This document shows positions 39,634 through 49,550 of a stretch of 64,000 bases of DNA, piece by piece (the first letter of the stretch is position 1; every line of letters starts with the position of its first letter). A program made the translations under genes and the position numbers. The stretch comes from Methanococcus voltae. Lineage in GTDB: Archaea; AGJL01; Methanococci; Methanococcales; Methanococcaceae. The DNA is taken from NCBI RefSeq assembly GCF_017875395.1, contig NZ_JAGGMO010000005.1:1-64000 (forward strand). Reading direction: 5' to 3'. A model generated the notes under the pieces. It did no database searches and was not told the DNA's origin. It saw nothing but the letters and a program-made list of their open reading frames with translations.

Positions 39634-40518
39634 TTAGTATCCTAATTTTTCTAATAATGGTTTAACTGAAACTTGGTGAACGTCTAAAGCTAAATCTTTA
39701 GGATCCATTCCCATAGCTAAACCTAAGAGTTGTGATAAGTGGAGAACTGGTATGTTGTATTCGTTACCCATTTTTTCTTTGATTTCAACTTGTCCTCTGT
39801 CGAATTGCAATTGGCAGAATGGACATACGTTTACAATACAGTCAGCGCCTGCTTCAACCATATTTTCTATTTTTTCGTTGGTCATGCTTAAAGCTAAGTC
39901 TAATTCTTTAGCTCTTACACCACCACCTGCACCACAGCACATCATTTTGTCTTTGTATGCAACTGATTTAGCGCCTGTAGCTTCTACTAATTCATCTAAC
40001 ATGGTTGGTCTTTCTGCTGCACCTAAACCTTTTGCATCGGTTGGTTTTAAGAAGTGGCAACCGTAGTGTACACCTACGTTTATAGCACCTAAGTCTTTAA
40101 CAACTTTTTCAGCGATAGCTTCAGGACCTAATTCTTTGGAGATTAATTCTGCAAAGTGTCTTACGTGTGTAGTTCCTTTATATTCTTTGTCAACTTTTGC
40201 TAATTGTTCGTTCACAAATGCTAAAGCTTCTTTGTTATCATGTAACATGTGCGCTGCTTCGTATAATGAACCGTAGCATCCGTTACATACTGTTACGATA
40301 TCTGTTCCTTTTTGTTCTGCAAGTACTAAGTTTCTTGCTGCTAATGTAACCCATGTTTTTTGATCGAATGAACCAAATACCCCTGGAGCTGGACAGCATG
40401 AAGCTCCTTCAAGGTCTACTAATTCAACGCCTAATTTATCCATTACTGTTCTTGTAGCTGCTTCCACACCTGCGTATCTGTTTGGCATGATACAACCGAG
40501 GAAAAATGCGTATTTCAT
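39634..40518 (-). CDS. hdrB: Heterodisulfide reductase subunit B, copy 1
   Basis: 294 residues. Catalytic subunit that reduces the CoM-S-S-CoB heterodisulfide in the last step of methanogenesis. Two CCG domains are complete: [26 protein letters not shown] and then [33 protein letters not shown], which hold the two noncubane [4Fe-4S] clusters. Downstream of hdrC copy 1 with a 141-base gap. The hdrA gene is not in the window. A related second copy is at 55093. Confidence 0.96.
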   Translation of the reverse strand: MKYAFFLGCIMPNRYAGVEAATRTVMDKLGVELVDLEGASCCPAPGVFGSFDQKTWVTLAARNLVLAEQKGTDIVTVCNGCYGSLYEAAHMLHDNKEALAFVNEQLAKVDKEYKGTTHVRHFAELISKELGPEAIAEKVVKDLGAINVGVHYGCHFLKPTDAKGLGAAERPTMLDELVEATGAKSVAYKDKMMCCGAGGGVRAKELDLALSMTNEKIENMVEAGADCIVNVCPFCQLQFDRGQVEIKEKMGNEYNIPVLHLSQLLGLAMGMDPKDLALDVHQVSVKPLLEKLGY

Positions 40519-40659
40519 AAAATCACCTGTGTTTTAATAATATTCGATTTTCTAAAGATTGTTCTTAAATATTCTTAAATATTCTTAAATATTCCAAATA
40601 TAGTCGTCAAAAATTTAAATATGGACATATTTATTTAAATTTAAATTGTGGGGGTTTAA

Positions 40660-41217
40660 TTATTCTTTTAATGATTTTGTTTCCCAATCAAATCCAATTA
40701 ATTCGTCAAATTTCAATTCTTTAACTAATGTTTGGATTTCGTTCATGTCCTTTTCACTGAATTGTGCAATTGGAGCTTTTTCTGATAATCCGATTGATTT
40801 TCTTAATTTTGCTGTGTCAGCATTTGCTGGTACTGCGTGTCCTGCTTTTAAAACGTATAAAGCGGTCATTTTGTGAGCTTTTGCCATGTTGCCTTTTTGA
40901 GCTGCTAAGTTTCTTAATGATTTGATAACTTCTGTAACTTTAACGTCTCTTGGACATCTTTCGAAGCATGTGTAGCATGTTACACATTTCCAGATATCGT
41001 CGCTGTCTAAAACTTCTTGAACACCCATTAAAGCTTGTCTAATAACTTTTCTTGTTCTGTATGCTGTTCTTCTACCACTTGGGCAGCTTCCTGTACATGT
41101 ACCACATTGGTAGCATGCTTTAAATGATGCAGTTACATCTTCCCCAGGTACTGGGTCTCCTGCTGCTATGATTTTGTCTGCAAATTTCTTATCTGTTCCA
41201 GTTTCCATGTTTATCAT
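40660..41217 (-). CDS. hdrC: Heterodisulfide reductase subunit C, copy 1
   Basis: 185 residues from ATG 41217 with GAGGTGTAATATT ahead (an in-frame GTG at 41235 overlaps this site). Carries two ferredoxin-type [4Fe-4S] motifs, [14 protein letters not shown] and CVTCYTCFERCPRD, that pass electrons from HdrA to HdrB. No membrane segment, so this is the soluble HdrABC type of hydrogenotrophic methanogens. First gene of the hdrCB unit. A 22-base palindrome is centred 73 bases upstream. Confidence 0.95.
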   Translation of the reverse strand: MINMETGTDKKFADKIIAAGDPVPGEDVTASFKACYQCGTCTGSCPSGRRTAYRTRKVIRQALMGVQEVLDSDDIWKCVTCYTCFERCPRDVKVTEVIKSLRNLAAQKGNMAKAHKMTALYVLKAGHAVPANADTAKLRKSIGLSEKAPIAQFSEKDMNEIQTLVKELKFDELIGFDWETKSLKE

Positions 41218-41279
41218 AATATTACACCTCGACACTATATAGGCATATATATAATATATGAGTTGATGTTTACATTCAT

Positions 41280-41301
41280 GTATTATACAATTGTATAATA
41301 C
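41280..41301. promoter_or_regulatory. 22-base perfect palindrome upstream of hdrC copy 1
   Basis: TATTATACAATTGTATAATA plus one further pair (G at 41280, C at 41301) reads the same on both strands. Its centre is 73.5 bases before the hdrC ATG, above the TATA-like ATATATTATATATAT. A near-identical element occurs at the same distance before hdrC copy 2. Confidence 0.7.
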
Positions 41302-41554
41302 CCTCTATTATAAAATAGTATTTTTAACATATTTGCCAAAAATTAAAATAAAAAATAATACCCTAAAAAAGACGTATTAGCGTTTATTTTCTATTTTTAA
41401 AAATTAAAAATCTTTATAAGTGATATAGATAACATAAGGGATCTAATTTAATTATTCATGCTTATTTTAAAAATTAATGAACAATAAATTAATATTTTAA
41501 CTTTAAAATCTTAATTAAAGCTTATATAATATTTAAATTTTAAAAAGAGATAAA

Positions 41555-41562
41555 TTTATATA
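41555..41562 (+). promoter_or_regulatory. Probable TATA box of the 35-residue gene
   Basis: TTTATATA in AAATTTATATAG; transcription would start near 41585, at the foot of the leader hairpin. The remaining bases 41302-41554 show no further open frame. Confidence 0.5.
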
Positions 41563-41582
41563 GCTATACAGTTATTTAATAA

Positions 41583-41618
41583 AATTATGTTGGTAATATT
41601 AAAAATACTAACATAATT
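41583..41618 (+). promoter_or_regulatory. Leader hairpin or operator before the 35-residue gene
   Basis: Arms AATTATGTTGGTA (41583-41595) and TACTAACATAATT (41606-41618) pair at 12 of 13 positions, the thirteenth allowing G-U, with a 10-base A-rich loop. It would form at the very 5' end of the mRNA. Confidence 0.5.
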
Positions 41619-41679
41619 ATAACTTATTTATTAATAAATTCCTAATACATACACAAAAATATAAAAAGAAGTGATTTAA

Positions 41680-41787
41680 ATGGCAAAAGGTAAAAAAAGC
41701 AATGATAAAGGGGCAAACGCACCAAAACAAGAAAACACACAAAAAGGAAAATCCTCTAAAAAATCAGCTGGAAAAGGTAAAAAATAG
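41680..41787 (+). CDS. Very small basic protein, 35 aa
   Basis: Begins MAKGKKSNDKGANAPKQ and ends SKKSAGKGKK; about one third Lys with Gly, Ser, Asn and no hydrophobic core, so it is probably unfolded alone and bound to nucleic acid or ribosomes. A ribosome site (GAAGTGATTTAA), a TATA box and a leader hairpin upstream mark it as a real, separately expressed gene, although it is far below usual gene length. No known family recognised. Confidence 0.7.
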   Translation: MAKGKKSNDKGANAPKQENTQKGKSSKKSAGKGKK

Positions 41788-41854
41788 TATTTTTAATTAC
41801 CATTCCTGCCTTTATTTTTTATTTTTTTATTTTTTATTTTTTGATTATAATTAT

Positions 41855-42370
41855 CTATTCATATTCGTTTAAAGTTTCCGATAATTCTATGACTTTTCTT
41901 TGAATTTCGTCACGTACTTTTCTATAAAAATGAATATCCTTTCCTTCAGGGTCTTCAAGTTCCCAGGCAATATGTTTTTTTGAAGGTACATAAGGACAGG
42001 CACCCATGCAACCCATAGTTACAAGGATGTCCACGCCTTTTATATCTTCCATTACTTCTTCCACGGTTTCGGATTTTTGTTTAACTGGTAATCCTACCTC
42101 ATCCATTACCAAAACCACCATTTCATCGACTTTATTATTTTCATTTTCATTTTTATCTTTTTCTAATCCTGCACTATAAGCGTCTAGCCCTTCATATTTT
42201 GCAAAACTCTCTGCCATTATGCTCCTTCGTTTATTATGGACGCATAAAAATAGTATTTTTTCTTTTTGCTGTTTTTTTGAATTTGTCGATTTACTAGTAC
42301 ATCTTTGATTTTTACATCCACAATCGCAATTTAAACTTGATTTCGGCATTTTTTGATTTGAAATCATCAT
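41855..42370 (-). CDS. Low-molecular-weight phosphatase/arsenate reductase-like protein with Cys-rich N-terminus
   Basis: 171 residues. KILFLCVHNKRRSIMAESFAKY is the CX5R P-loop of arsenate reductases and low-molecular-weight Tyr phosphatases; VDILVTMGCMGACPYVPSKKHIAWELEDPEGKD carries the later Cys pair and the DP motif of thioredoxin-linked ArsC. The first ~35 residues are unusual: NCDCGCKNQRCTSKS, four Cys in eleven residues, likely a metal or arsenite site. GAGGGATAAT precedes ATG 42370. No arsR or efflux gene adjoins it. Confidence 0.85.
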   Translation of the reverse strand: MMISNQKMPKSSLNCDCGCKNQRCTSKSTNSKKQQKEKILFLCVHNKRRSIMAESFAKYEGLDAYSAGLEKDKNENENNKVDEMVVLVMDEVGLPVKQKSETVEEVMEDIKGVDILVTMGCMGACPYVPSKKHIAWELEDPEGKDIHFYRKVRDEIQRKVIELSETLNEYE

Positions 42371-42515
42371 ATTATCCCTCGCGGTTATTAATATATAATA
42401 TTTAAATTATCTTATTAATATTTAGTTAATAATGTTATATTTAAATATATGAATAAATTGTATTAAAAAAATTAGGAAAAAATTAGAGAAAAGATAAATA
42501 AATTCATTGCGAATT

Positions 42516-43505
42516 TTATTCTTTTTCTAAACCGCATTTTTTCCTTAAATCAGCACCTACTGTTTCGATGAGTAATTCTCCTTCTAATCTTCTCATTGAG
42601 TTTAAGTGAGGTTTTCCAGCTTGGTTTTCGAGAGCAAATTCTTTTGTAAATCTTCCATCTTGGATTTCTTTTAAGATTTCTTTCATTGCTTCTTTTGATT
42701 CTTTTGTAACAACTCTGTCTCTTCTTGTAAGTCCACCGTATTCTGCTGTGTTACTTACATCGTTCCACATGTTTTTGAATCCTTTTTGGTAGATTAAATC
42801 AACAATTAATTTCAATTCGTGGCATGTTTCAAAGTAAGCCATTTCTGGAGCGTAACCTGCTTCAACGAGTGTTTCAAATCCTGCTTTGATTAATTCTGTA
42901 ACGCCACCACAGAGAACAGCTTGTTCACCAAATAAATCGGTTTCTGTTTCTTCTCTGAATGTTGTTTGGATAACTCCTGCTCTTGTTAAGCCGATACCTT
43001 TTGCCATTCCTAATGCAACGTCGTAAGCTTCGCCGGTTTCATCTTTTTCTATACAGATTAAACCTGGTACACCGAAACCTTCTTCGTATGTTTTTCTTAC
43101 CATTTTTCCTGGTGATTTAGGAGCTACTAATGTTACATTTACGCCTTTTGGAGGTACAATGTATTTAAAGTGGATATTGTAACCGTGTGAGAAGCTTAAT
43201 GTGTTGCCTTCTTCTAAGTACTGTTTTATTTGTTTATTGTATACATCGCCTTGTATTTCGTCAGGGATTAATACGTGTATGATATCAGCCATTTTAGCAG
43301 CTTCTTCGATAGTGTATACTTCGTGACCGTCTTCCTTAGCAGCTTCCCAAGATGCACCGCCTTCTCTTAAGCCCATTATTACATTTAAACCGCTCTCTTT
43401 CATGTTTAATGATTGAGCTCTACCTTGGCTACCGTATCCGATAACAGCTATTGTTTTGTTTTTTAATTTGTCGTAATTTGCATCAGCATCGTAAAGTACT
43501 TGCAT
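42516..43505 (-). CDS. ilvC: Ketol-acid reductoisomerase
   Basis: 329 residues, class I (short) form. Isomerises and reduces acetolactate in valine/leucine/isoleucine synthesis with NADPH and Mg2+. [19 protein letters not shown] is the nucleotide loop; [40 protein letters not shown] and the C-terminal [11 protein letters not shown] segment bear the metal-binding acids. CAGGTGACAAA precedes ATG 43505. Single gene with long flanking spacers. Confidence 0.97.
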   Translation of the reverse strand: MQVLYDADANYDKLKNKTIAVIGYGSQGRAQSLNMKESGLNVIMGLREGGASWEAAKEDGHEVYTIEEAAKMADIIHVLIPDEIQGDVYNKQIKQYLEEGNTLSFSHGYNIHFKYIVPPKGVNVTLVAPKSPGKMVRKTYEEGFGVPGLICIEKDETGEAYDVALGMAKGIGLTRAGVIQTTFREETETDLFGEQAVLCGGVTELIKAGFETLVEAGYAPEMAYFETCHELKLIVDLIYQKGFKNMWNDVSNTAEYGGLTRRDRVVTKESKEAMKEILKEIQDGRFTKEFALENQAGKPHLNSMRRLEGELLIETVGADLRKKCGLEKE

Positions 43506-43994
43506 TTTGTCACCTGTATTTACATCTAATTAGTTTAAATTAGTTTACATTTATATTTTATTCCTGTAAGTTAAATTAAATATATATGCTATTTATATGC
43601 CAATTTAAAAGTAATATAAAAATAAAATTAATGTATGAATTGAAATGAATTTATTTAGCATATTTAAGTTATCCTGTATATTTAAGTTATTTGATATAGT
43701 TTATATTATTTATTATTTTGTCATATCATATTTAAATATTATGTAACATTGCCATAATTCATCGAGATAAGTATAAATCTTTTTATATAAATAATTATGG
43801 AATAAAATGAATTAAAAGCGTTATTTTTTGATAAAGTACAATAATATACAATTTTTTTAAAGTATTATAGGATATATTTAATTAAATAATGAATAAAATA
43901 AAAATAGGGCATTATTTAGAATAAATAGTACTTATATTAAAAAAATAGAAAAATTATTCATAATATATGATTTAAAATTATTTTTACTTTTATT
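43506..43994. other. AT-rich spacer upstream of ilvC
   Basis: 489 bases with no credible open frame, structured RNA or strong palindrome. It must hold the ilvC promoter on the minus strand; TATA-like runs near 43560-43600 are candidates. Confidence 0.4.
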
Positions 43995-44762
43995 TTATTT
44001 TTTACTTTTACAATGGTTACATCCAACACTGCAGGTAGTATCGGTTTTGATTTCTTTTTTAGTCTCTTTTTTGACATCTTTCTTTGAAACTATTTTCCGA
44101 TATAGTTTTTTGAGGGCTTGAATTCCTGTCCCATATGGACACATATATCTACACCAGAATCTTGCAATTATCATGCTTAAAACTAAACCTAGTAATATAA
44201 GGTAAAGTCTACCATAATAAGCATTGTTTCCAGAAATCAAAGTAATCCATATTGAATTTAACAAACTACCTGTTCTAATAGGACTATAGAATCTAGGGTC
44301 GCCCATAATAAGTGCGATAATTGCAAAGGTAAAGATTAGGTATTTTAACATATTAAATATGATTTTGTACTCTTTGTTGGTTTTAAAGTTTCCTTTAAAT
44401 ATTTTTGTTCGTATTTTGTATAAAACATCATTTAAGGTACCATAAGGGCAAACTCTTCCACAGAAATCTACTCTCGTAACTGCTAGGTATCCCAAAATTG
44501 CTACGAAAACAGGCTTTCGTAACTGTCTTGATGGGCAATCAACAACTGGACACAAGTCGCATACAACAAAAGGAACAATATAAGGACATCTAAACACGAT
44601 TATTGCGAGTGAAGGTATAGATATTAAAAAAATTCCGTATTTTATAAATTTTGTATACATATTTTTTAATAGTAATTTCTTTTTTATACTCTTTATATTT
44701 CGTAAGTTATCTAAGTTTTTTTTATTTTCATTATTAAAATCTTTAGGGTTTTTTGAATTCAT
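43995..44762 (-). CDS. NapH-like membrane iron-sulfur protein, copy 1
   Basis: 255 residues with about five membrane segments. Cys motifs CDLCPVVDCPS, CGRVCPYGTLND and CRYMCPYGTG, and a C-terminal CSVGCNHCKSKK, resemble the NapH/polyferredoxin family that moves electrons across or at the membrane. The full C-terminal ferredoxin pair of NapH is missing. It lies 171 bases after a ModA-like binding-protein gene on the same strand. A closely related copy is at 52241. Redox partner unknown. Confidence 0.78.
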   Translation of the reverse strand: MNSKNPKDFNNENKKNLDNLRNIKSIKKKLLLKNMYTKFIKYGIFLISIPSLAIIVFRCPYIVPFVVCDLCPVVDCPSRQLRKPVFVAILGYLAVTRVDFCGRVCPYGTLNDVLYKIRTKIFKGNFKTNKEYKIIFNMLKYLIFTFAIIALIMGDPRFYSPIRTGSLLNSIWITLISGNNAYYGRLYLILLGLVLSMIIARFWCRYMCPYGTGIQALKKLYRKIVSKKDVKKETKKEIKTDTTCSVGCNHCKSKK

Positions 44763-44933
44763 TATTACACGCTACAATTTAACTTGGTATATTATGTTTA
44801 ATACATTATAAGATAATTAAAATAGAATACATTTGATGAACATAATTTTAAAACTAAAAAATTAAAATTAAAATTAAAATTAAAAGATATTTGAGTAAAT
44901 AATTAATTAAATAATTTAATAATCAATATTTAG

Positions 44934-45782
44934 TTAATTATTTAATGACAAATAGTCTTTGTAGTAATTATTGTATACTTCTTGACCTTTTTCAGTATTT
45001 ACAGGTACAAATCCATTTGCTGCTAAAATTTGTTCAGCTTCTTCACCTAAAACAAAGTTTTGGTATTCGTACGCTAATTTAGGATATTTTGTGTAGTTCA
45101 TAACACCTACTGTGAAAATACCGATTTGTGGGGTCATATATTCTCTTGGTAAATTGATAATTTCATATCTACCTTTAACTTCAGGTAATGTTGTAACTCT
45201 TCTTTCTACTAATGTAGCGTCAGCTTCACTGTTTTCAAATTCTAAGAGCATTTTTTTGTAACAGTCGAAGTCTTTTGAAGATTTTTCGTATATTGAAGTT
45301 ATAACTTCAGTTTGATTTAACATTGCTTTTTTAGCAGGTATTGATGATTTTGAATCAGTGTAAACTTTTACATCTGTTCTATTTAAGTCATCTAATGACT
45401 GTATGTTTTTAGGGTTACCTTTTTTAGTAAGTATTACCCAGTCGGTAAATTGATATACCTTATAATCAGGATTCATTAAGTCTAAGTCCACTAATTGTTG
45501 GGAAAAAATAACTGTTCTTGGCAAAAATACATCTGCGTAAGCTCCGCCTTCTAATGCTTTTTCTAATTTACCGGCATTCGCACCGGTGAATTCTACTTTA
45601 CAATCGTATTTTTGTTCAAAAACTTTGTTTACTTCAGTTAGTGCTTCAGTAGGTCCTCCACAACTGTAAACTGTTAGAACAGTTTTTTCGCCTGTGTTTG
45701 TACCATCACCGCTAGAAACACAGCCACTAAATAACAAAGTCAATGAAATCAAACCTAATACTAAAAATAAATTCTTTTTCAT
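44934..45782 (-). CDS. ModA-like ABC-transporter substrate-binding lipoprotein
   Basis: 282 residues. Signal peptide with lipobox (LLFSGC), then a class II periplasmic-binding fold: VLTVYSCGGPTEALTEVNKVFEQKYDCKVEFTGANAGKLEKALEGGAYADVFL and a hinge around TDWVILTKKGNP. The pattern is like ModA/WtpA (oxyanion binding), but the usual small residues of the first anion loop appear as SCGGPTE, so the ligand may differ. No permease or ATPase gene adjoins it; the neighbour is a membrane Fe-S protein, an unusual pairing. TAGGTAGATATT precedes ATG 45782. Confidence 0.82.
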   Translation of the reverse strand: MKKNLFLVLGLISLTLLFSGCVSSGDGTNTGEKTVLTVYSCGGPTEALTEVNKVFEQKYDCKVEFTGANAGKLEKALEGGAYADVFLPRTVIFSQQLVDLDLMNPDYKVYQFTDWVILTKKGNPKNIQSLDDLNRTDVKVYTDSKSSIPAKKAMLNQTEVITSIYEKSSKDFDCYKKMLLEFENSEADATLVERRVTTLPEVKGRYEIINLPREYMTPQIGIFTVGVMNYTKYPKLAYEYQNFVLGEEAEQILAANGFVPVNTEKGQEVYNNYYKDYLSLNN

Positions 45783-46116
45783 AATATCTACCTAATAATT
45801 AAATTTTTAATTAATTAATATTTATTTAACATTTGAGTTAGTTTGAATTGCAATTTTCTATATGCTATATGCTATTAGATTTTTTAATGTATGTATGTCC
45901 GATAACACGATATAAATTATTATGATTATATATAAATAGTTTATTAAATGGGTTATTTTAGTATTTAATAGATATTAGATTTTTTAATACCAAACTAGTT
46001 AAAATAATGTAAAAAATAAAAAATAATATGTAAAATAATTTAAAACAATTAGAATACGTTAAGATAAGTTAATAGGGTAAAATAGGTTAAAATAATTTAA
46101 AGGGATGGGTTATATT
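45783..46116. other. Divergent promoter region, ModA-like / DUF389
   Basis: 334 AT-rich bases between two genes read outward, so it contains both promoters. No open frame. Repeated TTAAAATA-like words near 46040-46095 precede the DUF389 gene. No clear operator seen. Confidence 0.4.
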
Positions 46117-47181
46117 ATGAAACTTAGACTTATTGAGTGTTATGTTCCAAAGGGGATATTTGCAGGTCTTGAAAGTTCAATATCTGAAAAATCACTGGAA
46201 CAAATTATATGGAGTAGTGTAAACGAAGAGAGGAATCAGACTGTTATAAAGATATTAACCACGTTAAGTTACGCAGAAGTTGTAATGGACGAACTTTCTA
46301 CTGCATACGGAGGTTCAAATTTTAGAATGATTACATTAAGCCCTACGAGCGTATTCCCGCCGATTAAAGAGGATGAAGAAGAAAAAGAGAAAGAAAAAGA
46401 ATCTGCAGGGGTTGAAAAAAAGAAAGATGAAAAAGTAGTGGTAGACGAGAAATTAGTAGAAAGGTTCACGAGGGCAGAAATACTTTCCAAAATGGAAGAT
46501 TTTTCAAGGATATCAAAAGAATCGATACTAATGTTAATACTGTCGGCTATTGTAGCTTCAATAGGCCTATGGAAAAATGATGTTGCAATTATTATTGCAT
46601 CCATGATAATTGCGCCACTTTTGGGTCCAAATATAGCACTTTCGTTTTCTGTTTCGGTTATGGACTTTAAACTTGCAGAAAAATCTTTGAAAAATCTGAT
46701 ATTGGGGATATCCTTAGTCTTGGTATTTTCAATTTTTTTAGGGAATATAATACCAATATCTCCAGAATATCCGCAAATAGCCTCTAGAATGGATTTAGGG
46801 TTCTACAACATAATTATAGCACTTTCAGCAGGTATAATTGGTACATTATCTGTTTTAATCTGTGGAATATCTTCTTCAGTTGTAGGGGTTATGATTGCAA
46901 TCGCTTTAATCCCTCCTTTAGTAGCTTTTGGACTAATGGTTGGCTCGGGGTACTATATAGAATCATTGCCGATAGGAATATTGTTTATTACCAACATTGT
47001 AGCCGTTAACTTCTGTTCAGTGCTACTATTCTTCTTATATGGTGTCACACCATACAAATGGTGGGAAAAAGAGAAAGCTAAGAATTTTACAATAGTTACG
47101 CTGATTTTTTGGCTTTTGGCACTATTGTTTATGGCGGGAATAATAATTTATCGAGAAAATATTATTAATTTATTTATTTAA
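46117..47181 (+). CDS. DUF389 membrane protein
   Basis: 354 residues from ATG 46117, with GGGATGGGTTATATT ahead (an ATG at 46105 has its purine run too close). The N-terminal ~90 residues are soluble and are followed by a Glu/Lys-rich linker (EEEKEKEKE). Six or so membrane helices follow: ASIGLWKNDVAIIIASMIIAPLLGPNIALSFS and ISSSVVGVMIAIALIPPLVAFGLM are the DUF389/TIGR00341 core. The function of this family is not known; a transport role is likely from the Gly/Pro-rich helices. Confidence 0.85.
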   Translation: MKLRLIECYVPKGIFAGLESSISEKSLEQIIWSSVNEERNQTVIKILTTLSYAEVVMDELSTAYGGSNFRMITLSPTSVFPPIKEDEEEKEKEKESAGVEKKKDEKVVVDEKLVERFTRAEILSKMEDFSRISKESILMLILSAIVASIGLWKNDVAIIIASMIIAPLLGPNIALSFSVSVMDFKLAEKSLKNLILGISLVLVFSIFLGNIIPISPEYPQIASRMDLGFYNIIIALSAGIIGTLSVLICGISSSVVGVMIAIALIPPLVAFGLMVGSGYYIESLPIGILFITNIVAVNFCSVLLFFLYGVTPYKWWEKEKAKNFTIVTLIFWLLALLFMAGIIIYRENIINLFI

Positions 47182-47301
47182 GTATTGCAAAAAAATGAAA
47201 GGTAAATGAAAAAAGTTATTTAATTTTAATTTTTATTTTCTTATTATTTTATTATTTTATTTTCTTATTATTTTATATTTTATATTTTATATTTTGTTAG
47301 T

Positions 47302-49320
47302 TTATTTATTGAATTTATTTACACCGTTTCTAACATCGATAGCTACGCCGTAATCAAATTCAAGAAGTTCTTTACCATTTAACAGGGTTGTACCGAATGC
47401 TAACAATTCATCTTCCTTATTAACCACTAAAACTTCTTCGTAAGGTCTTAACTCTTTGTCACAATCTATTACGAATTTTGCATAAACGGATTTACCATCT
47501 TTTGCAAATTCCTCAACACTTGGATCAATTACTACTCTATGGAATGGAGCAGGGATTTTTTCATGCAATAATTTCGCCCCTTCTTTTGCAGGGATTAAAT
47601 AGTTGTCACTAGCCCTTACGGTAAATAAAACTTCCTTTGTATCCTTCCACATTACATTCCTAAGTCTTTTGGTAGTTTTACTTCTTTTGGTCATTAATTT
47701 ATCCATTATTTCGTCATCGAGAATTTTATGACCGTATTGATATTGTAACATCTTGTCTATACGGGTTAAATCGCATGTATCTTTGTGAGCGTAGAGTGTT
47801 TCCTTACTCTTTTCAAATTTGGATTTTGAATGATTGGTATAATAATTGTAAGTATGAATATCCATAATTTTTTCAGGATTTTCTTCTTCAATTTTACCCA
47901 TAAATTCGTTTACAAAATCATTGTTAAATTTCTTTTCGTGCTCGTATAATTGAGGAATTTCATTTTGAGATAATGGATACATTGTATCGATATACATAGG
48001 TACTAATCCAAATACTGGATCTTTTATCAATACGTCAACGTCACACTCGATATTTGGTAAGTTTTCACTGTATGGCTTTCTCACAGTACTTGAAACGTTT
48101 GTAACATAGATTTTATCCATTTGTACCCTATTCAATCTTTGTTTGTGCCTGTAAACTTCAGGTCTAAACATACTTTCAAATCCAGTATAGAAAAATCCTG
48201 ATTTTTTAGAAACTGGGTCGTTTTTCTCTACAAATTCCATATATTTTGAAACTCTTCTTAATCCATCCATTAATTTAGGGTGTGCCCTACATCTTTCTTC
48301 TACGAGTTCCCACAAGTTACCTTCTTTGATAGCAAATTTAATTCTATCAAGTTCTTCGAAAGTTACATATAAATTATGTTCTGCTAAGAGCCTTTCAGCT
48401 TCCTTCCTTTCATCTTTGTTCTTACTTGTAAACATCTTGTTTAATTCTTTTGGCGCATACTGTGAACATATTGGGCATTGACACGGGAAGTTCTTTAAAT
48501 CTTTCAAATCTTCGAGGTGTTTTGTACCATCAACAGTTAAATAACGTCCTTGTTTTGCGTAAAGTGCATAAGCGGCACTATCAAATAAATCACATCCTAA
48601 AGCAGCGGAAAGTGCGAATAACATAGGGTGTCCGCAACCGAATAAGTGAACTGGTTTATTTGAAGGTAGGTGCATTTTTGAGTTTAAAATGATATCTACA
48701 ACATCACCATATCTATATTGCTCCATAAGTGGCACTACCGCACCTAATGGGTAAATATCAAAGTCCATTTGTCCCATTTGTTGAGCACTCTTTATTCTTA
48801 AATCCATGTGGGTAGAACCTTGTATTGTACCATTTAATTTTAAATTATATCCCATTTCGTCTCTTCTTGCAATGGAATCTTTTGCACGAATAAGTGTTTC
48901 ATCTAATTCTCTACTTGCTCTCTCGTACGAAACGTCTGGAGGTGTTGGTATATCTAAAATTGTACCGACATCGACGCCTATTTTTTCTTGGAAATCGATA
49001 ATTTCCATTGGTTGAACGTTTACACTACCATAAACGCTTAATTGGAAAGAACCGCTGTCAGTTACAATTACATTTTTGAATTTGGTTAATTCGTGTATAC
49101 CTTTTTCAGAAGCAAATTCGTTTAATTCTGGGGTGGTATATGTTATATAAGAGTTTGTAATGATTACGTCCGCTAATTTGTTGATTAAATCGATTGGTAC
49201 GGTTTGTTTCTTAGGGTTTGGGTGGACAACAGGCATTATTGTCGGGGTTTCTATTTTTTTTCCGTTAATTTTGATTACCCCTAGTCTTGCCATTGCGTCA
49301 CGTGCTTTTATTTCAAACAT
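47302..49320 (-). CDS. tgtA: Archaeosine tRNA-guanine transglycosylase
   Basis: 672 residues from ATG 49320 with GGTGAAACAA ahead; upstream in-frame ATG 49341 lacks a site. Exchanges guanine 15 of archaeal tRNAs for preQ0, the first step to archaeosine. VTDSGSFQLSVYG, SQLxxD-type FGCGHPMLFALSAALGCDLFDSAAYALYAKQGRY, and the zinc ligands in CQCPICSQYAPKEL identify the N-terminal barrel; C-terminal domains include a PUA domain (about 590-672: VVIDPSVEEFAKDGKSVYAKFV). Full length for the archaeal enzyme. Single gene. Confidence 0.97.
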   Translation of the reverse strand: MFEIKARDAMARLGVIKINGKKIETPTIMPVVHPNPKKQTVPIDLINKLADVIITNSYITYTTPELNEFASEKGIHELTKFKNVIVTDSGSFQLSVYGSVNVQPMEIIDFQEKIGVDVGTILDIPTPPDVSYERASRELDETLIRAKDSIARRDEMGYNLKLNGTIQGSTHMDLRIKSAQQMGQMDFDIYPLGAVVPLMEQYRYGDVVDIILNSKMHLPSNKPVHLFGCGHPMLFALSAALGCDLFDSAAYALYAKQGRYLTVDGTKHLEDLKDLKNFPCQCPICSQYAPKELNKMFTSKNKDERKEAERLLAEHNLYVTFEELDRIKFAIKEGNLWELVEERCRAHPKLMDGLRRVSKYMEFVEKNDPVSKKSGFFYTGFESMFRPEVYRHKQRLNRVQMDKIYVTNVSSTVRKPYSENLPNIECDVDVLIKDPVFGLVPMYIDTMYPLSQNEIPQLYEHEKKFNNDFVNEFMGKIEEENPEKIMDIHTYNYYTNHSKSKFEKSKETLYAHKDTCDLTRIDKMLQYQYGHKILDDEIMDKLMTKRSKTTKRLRNVMWKDTKEVLFTVRASDNYLIPAKEGAKLLHEKIPAPFHRVVIDPSVEEFAKDGKSVYAKFVIDCDKELRPYEEVLVVNKEDELLAFGTTLLNGKELLEFDYGVAIDVRNGVNKFNK

Positions 49321-49550
49321 TTGTTTCACCGAATACTGCATATCTGCTTAATTTTTAAATTATTTTTATACTAAAATTGTTTTATAAATAAAATTAATAA
49401 CTATTCTATTATTTATTAATTCATATAAATAATATGCGATGAAAATAACTTAAATTAGTTAGACCCTAATATAGCGTAGAATAAGAAAAATAAAAATATG
49501 ATAAAAAAATAAATAAACAAAAATATGATAAAAATGGAATTAATAATTAT

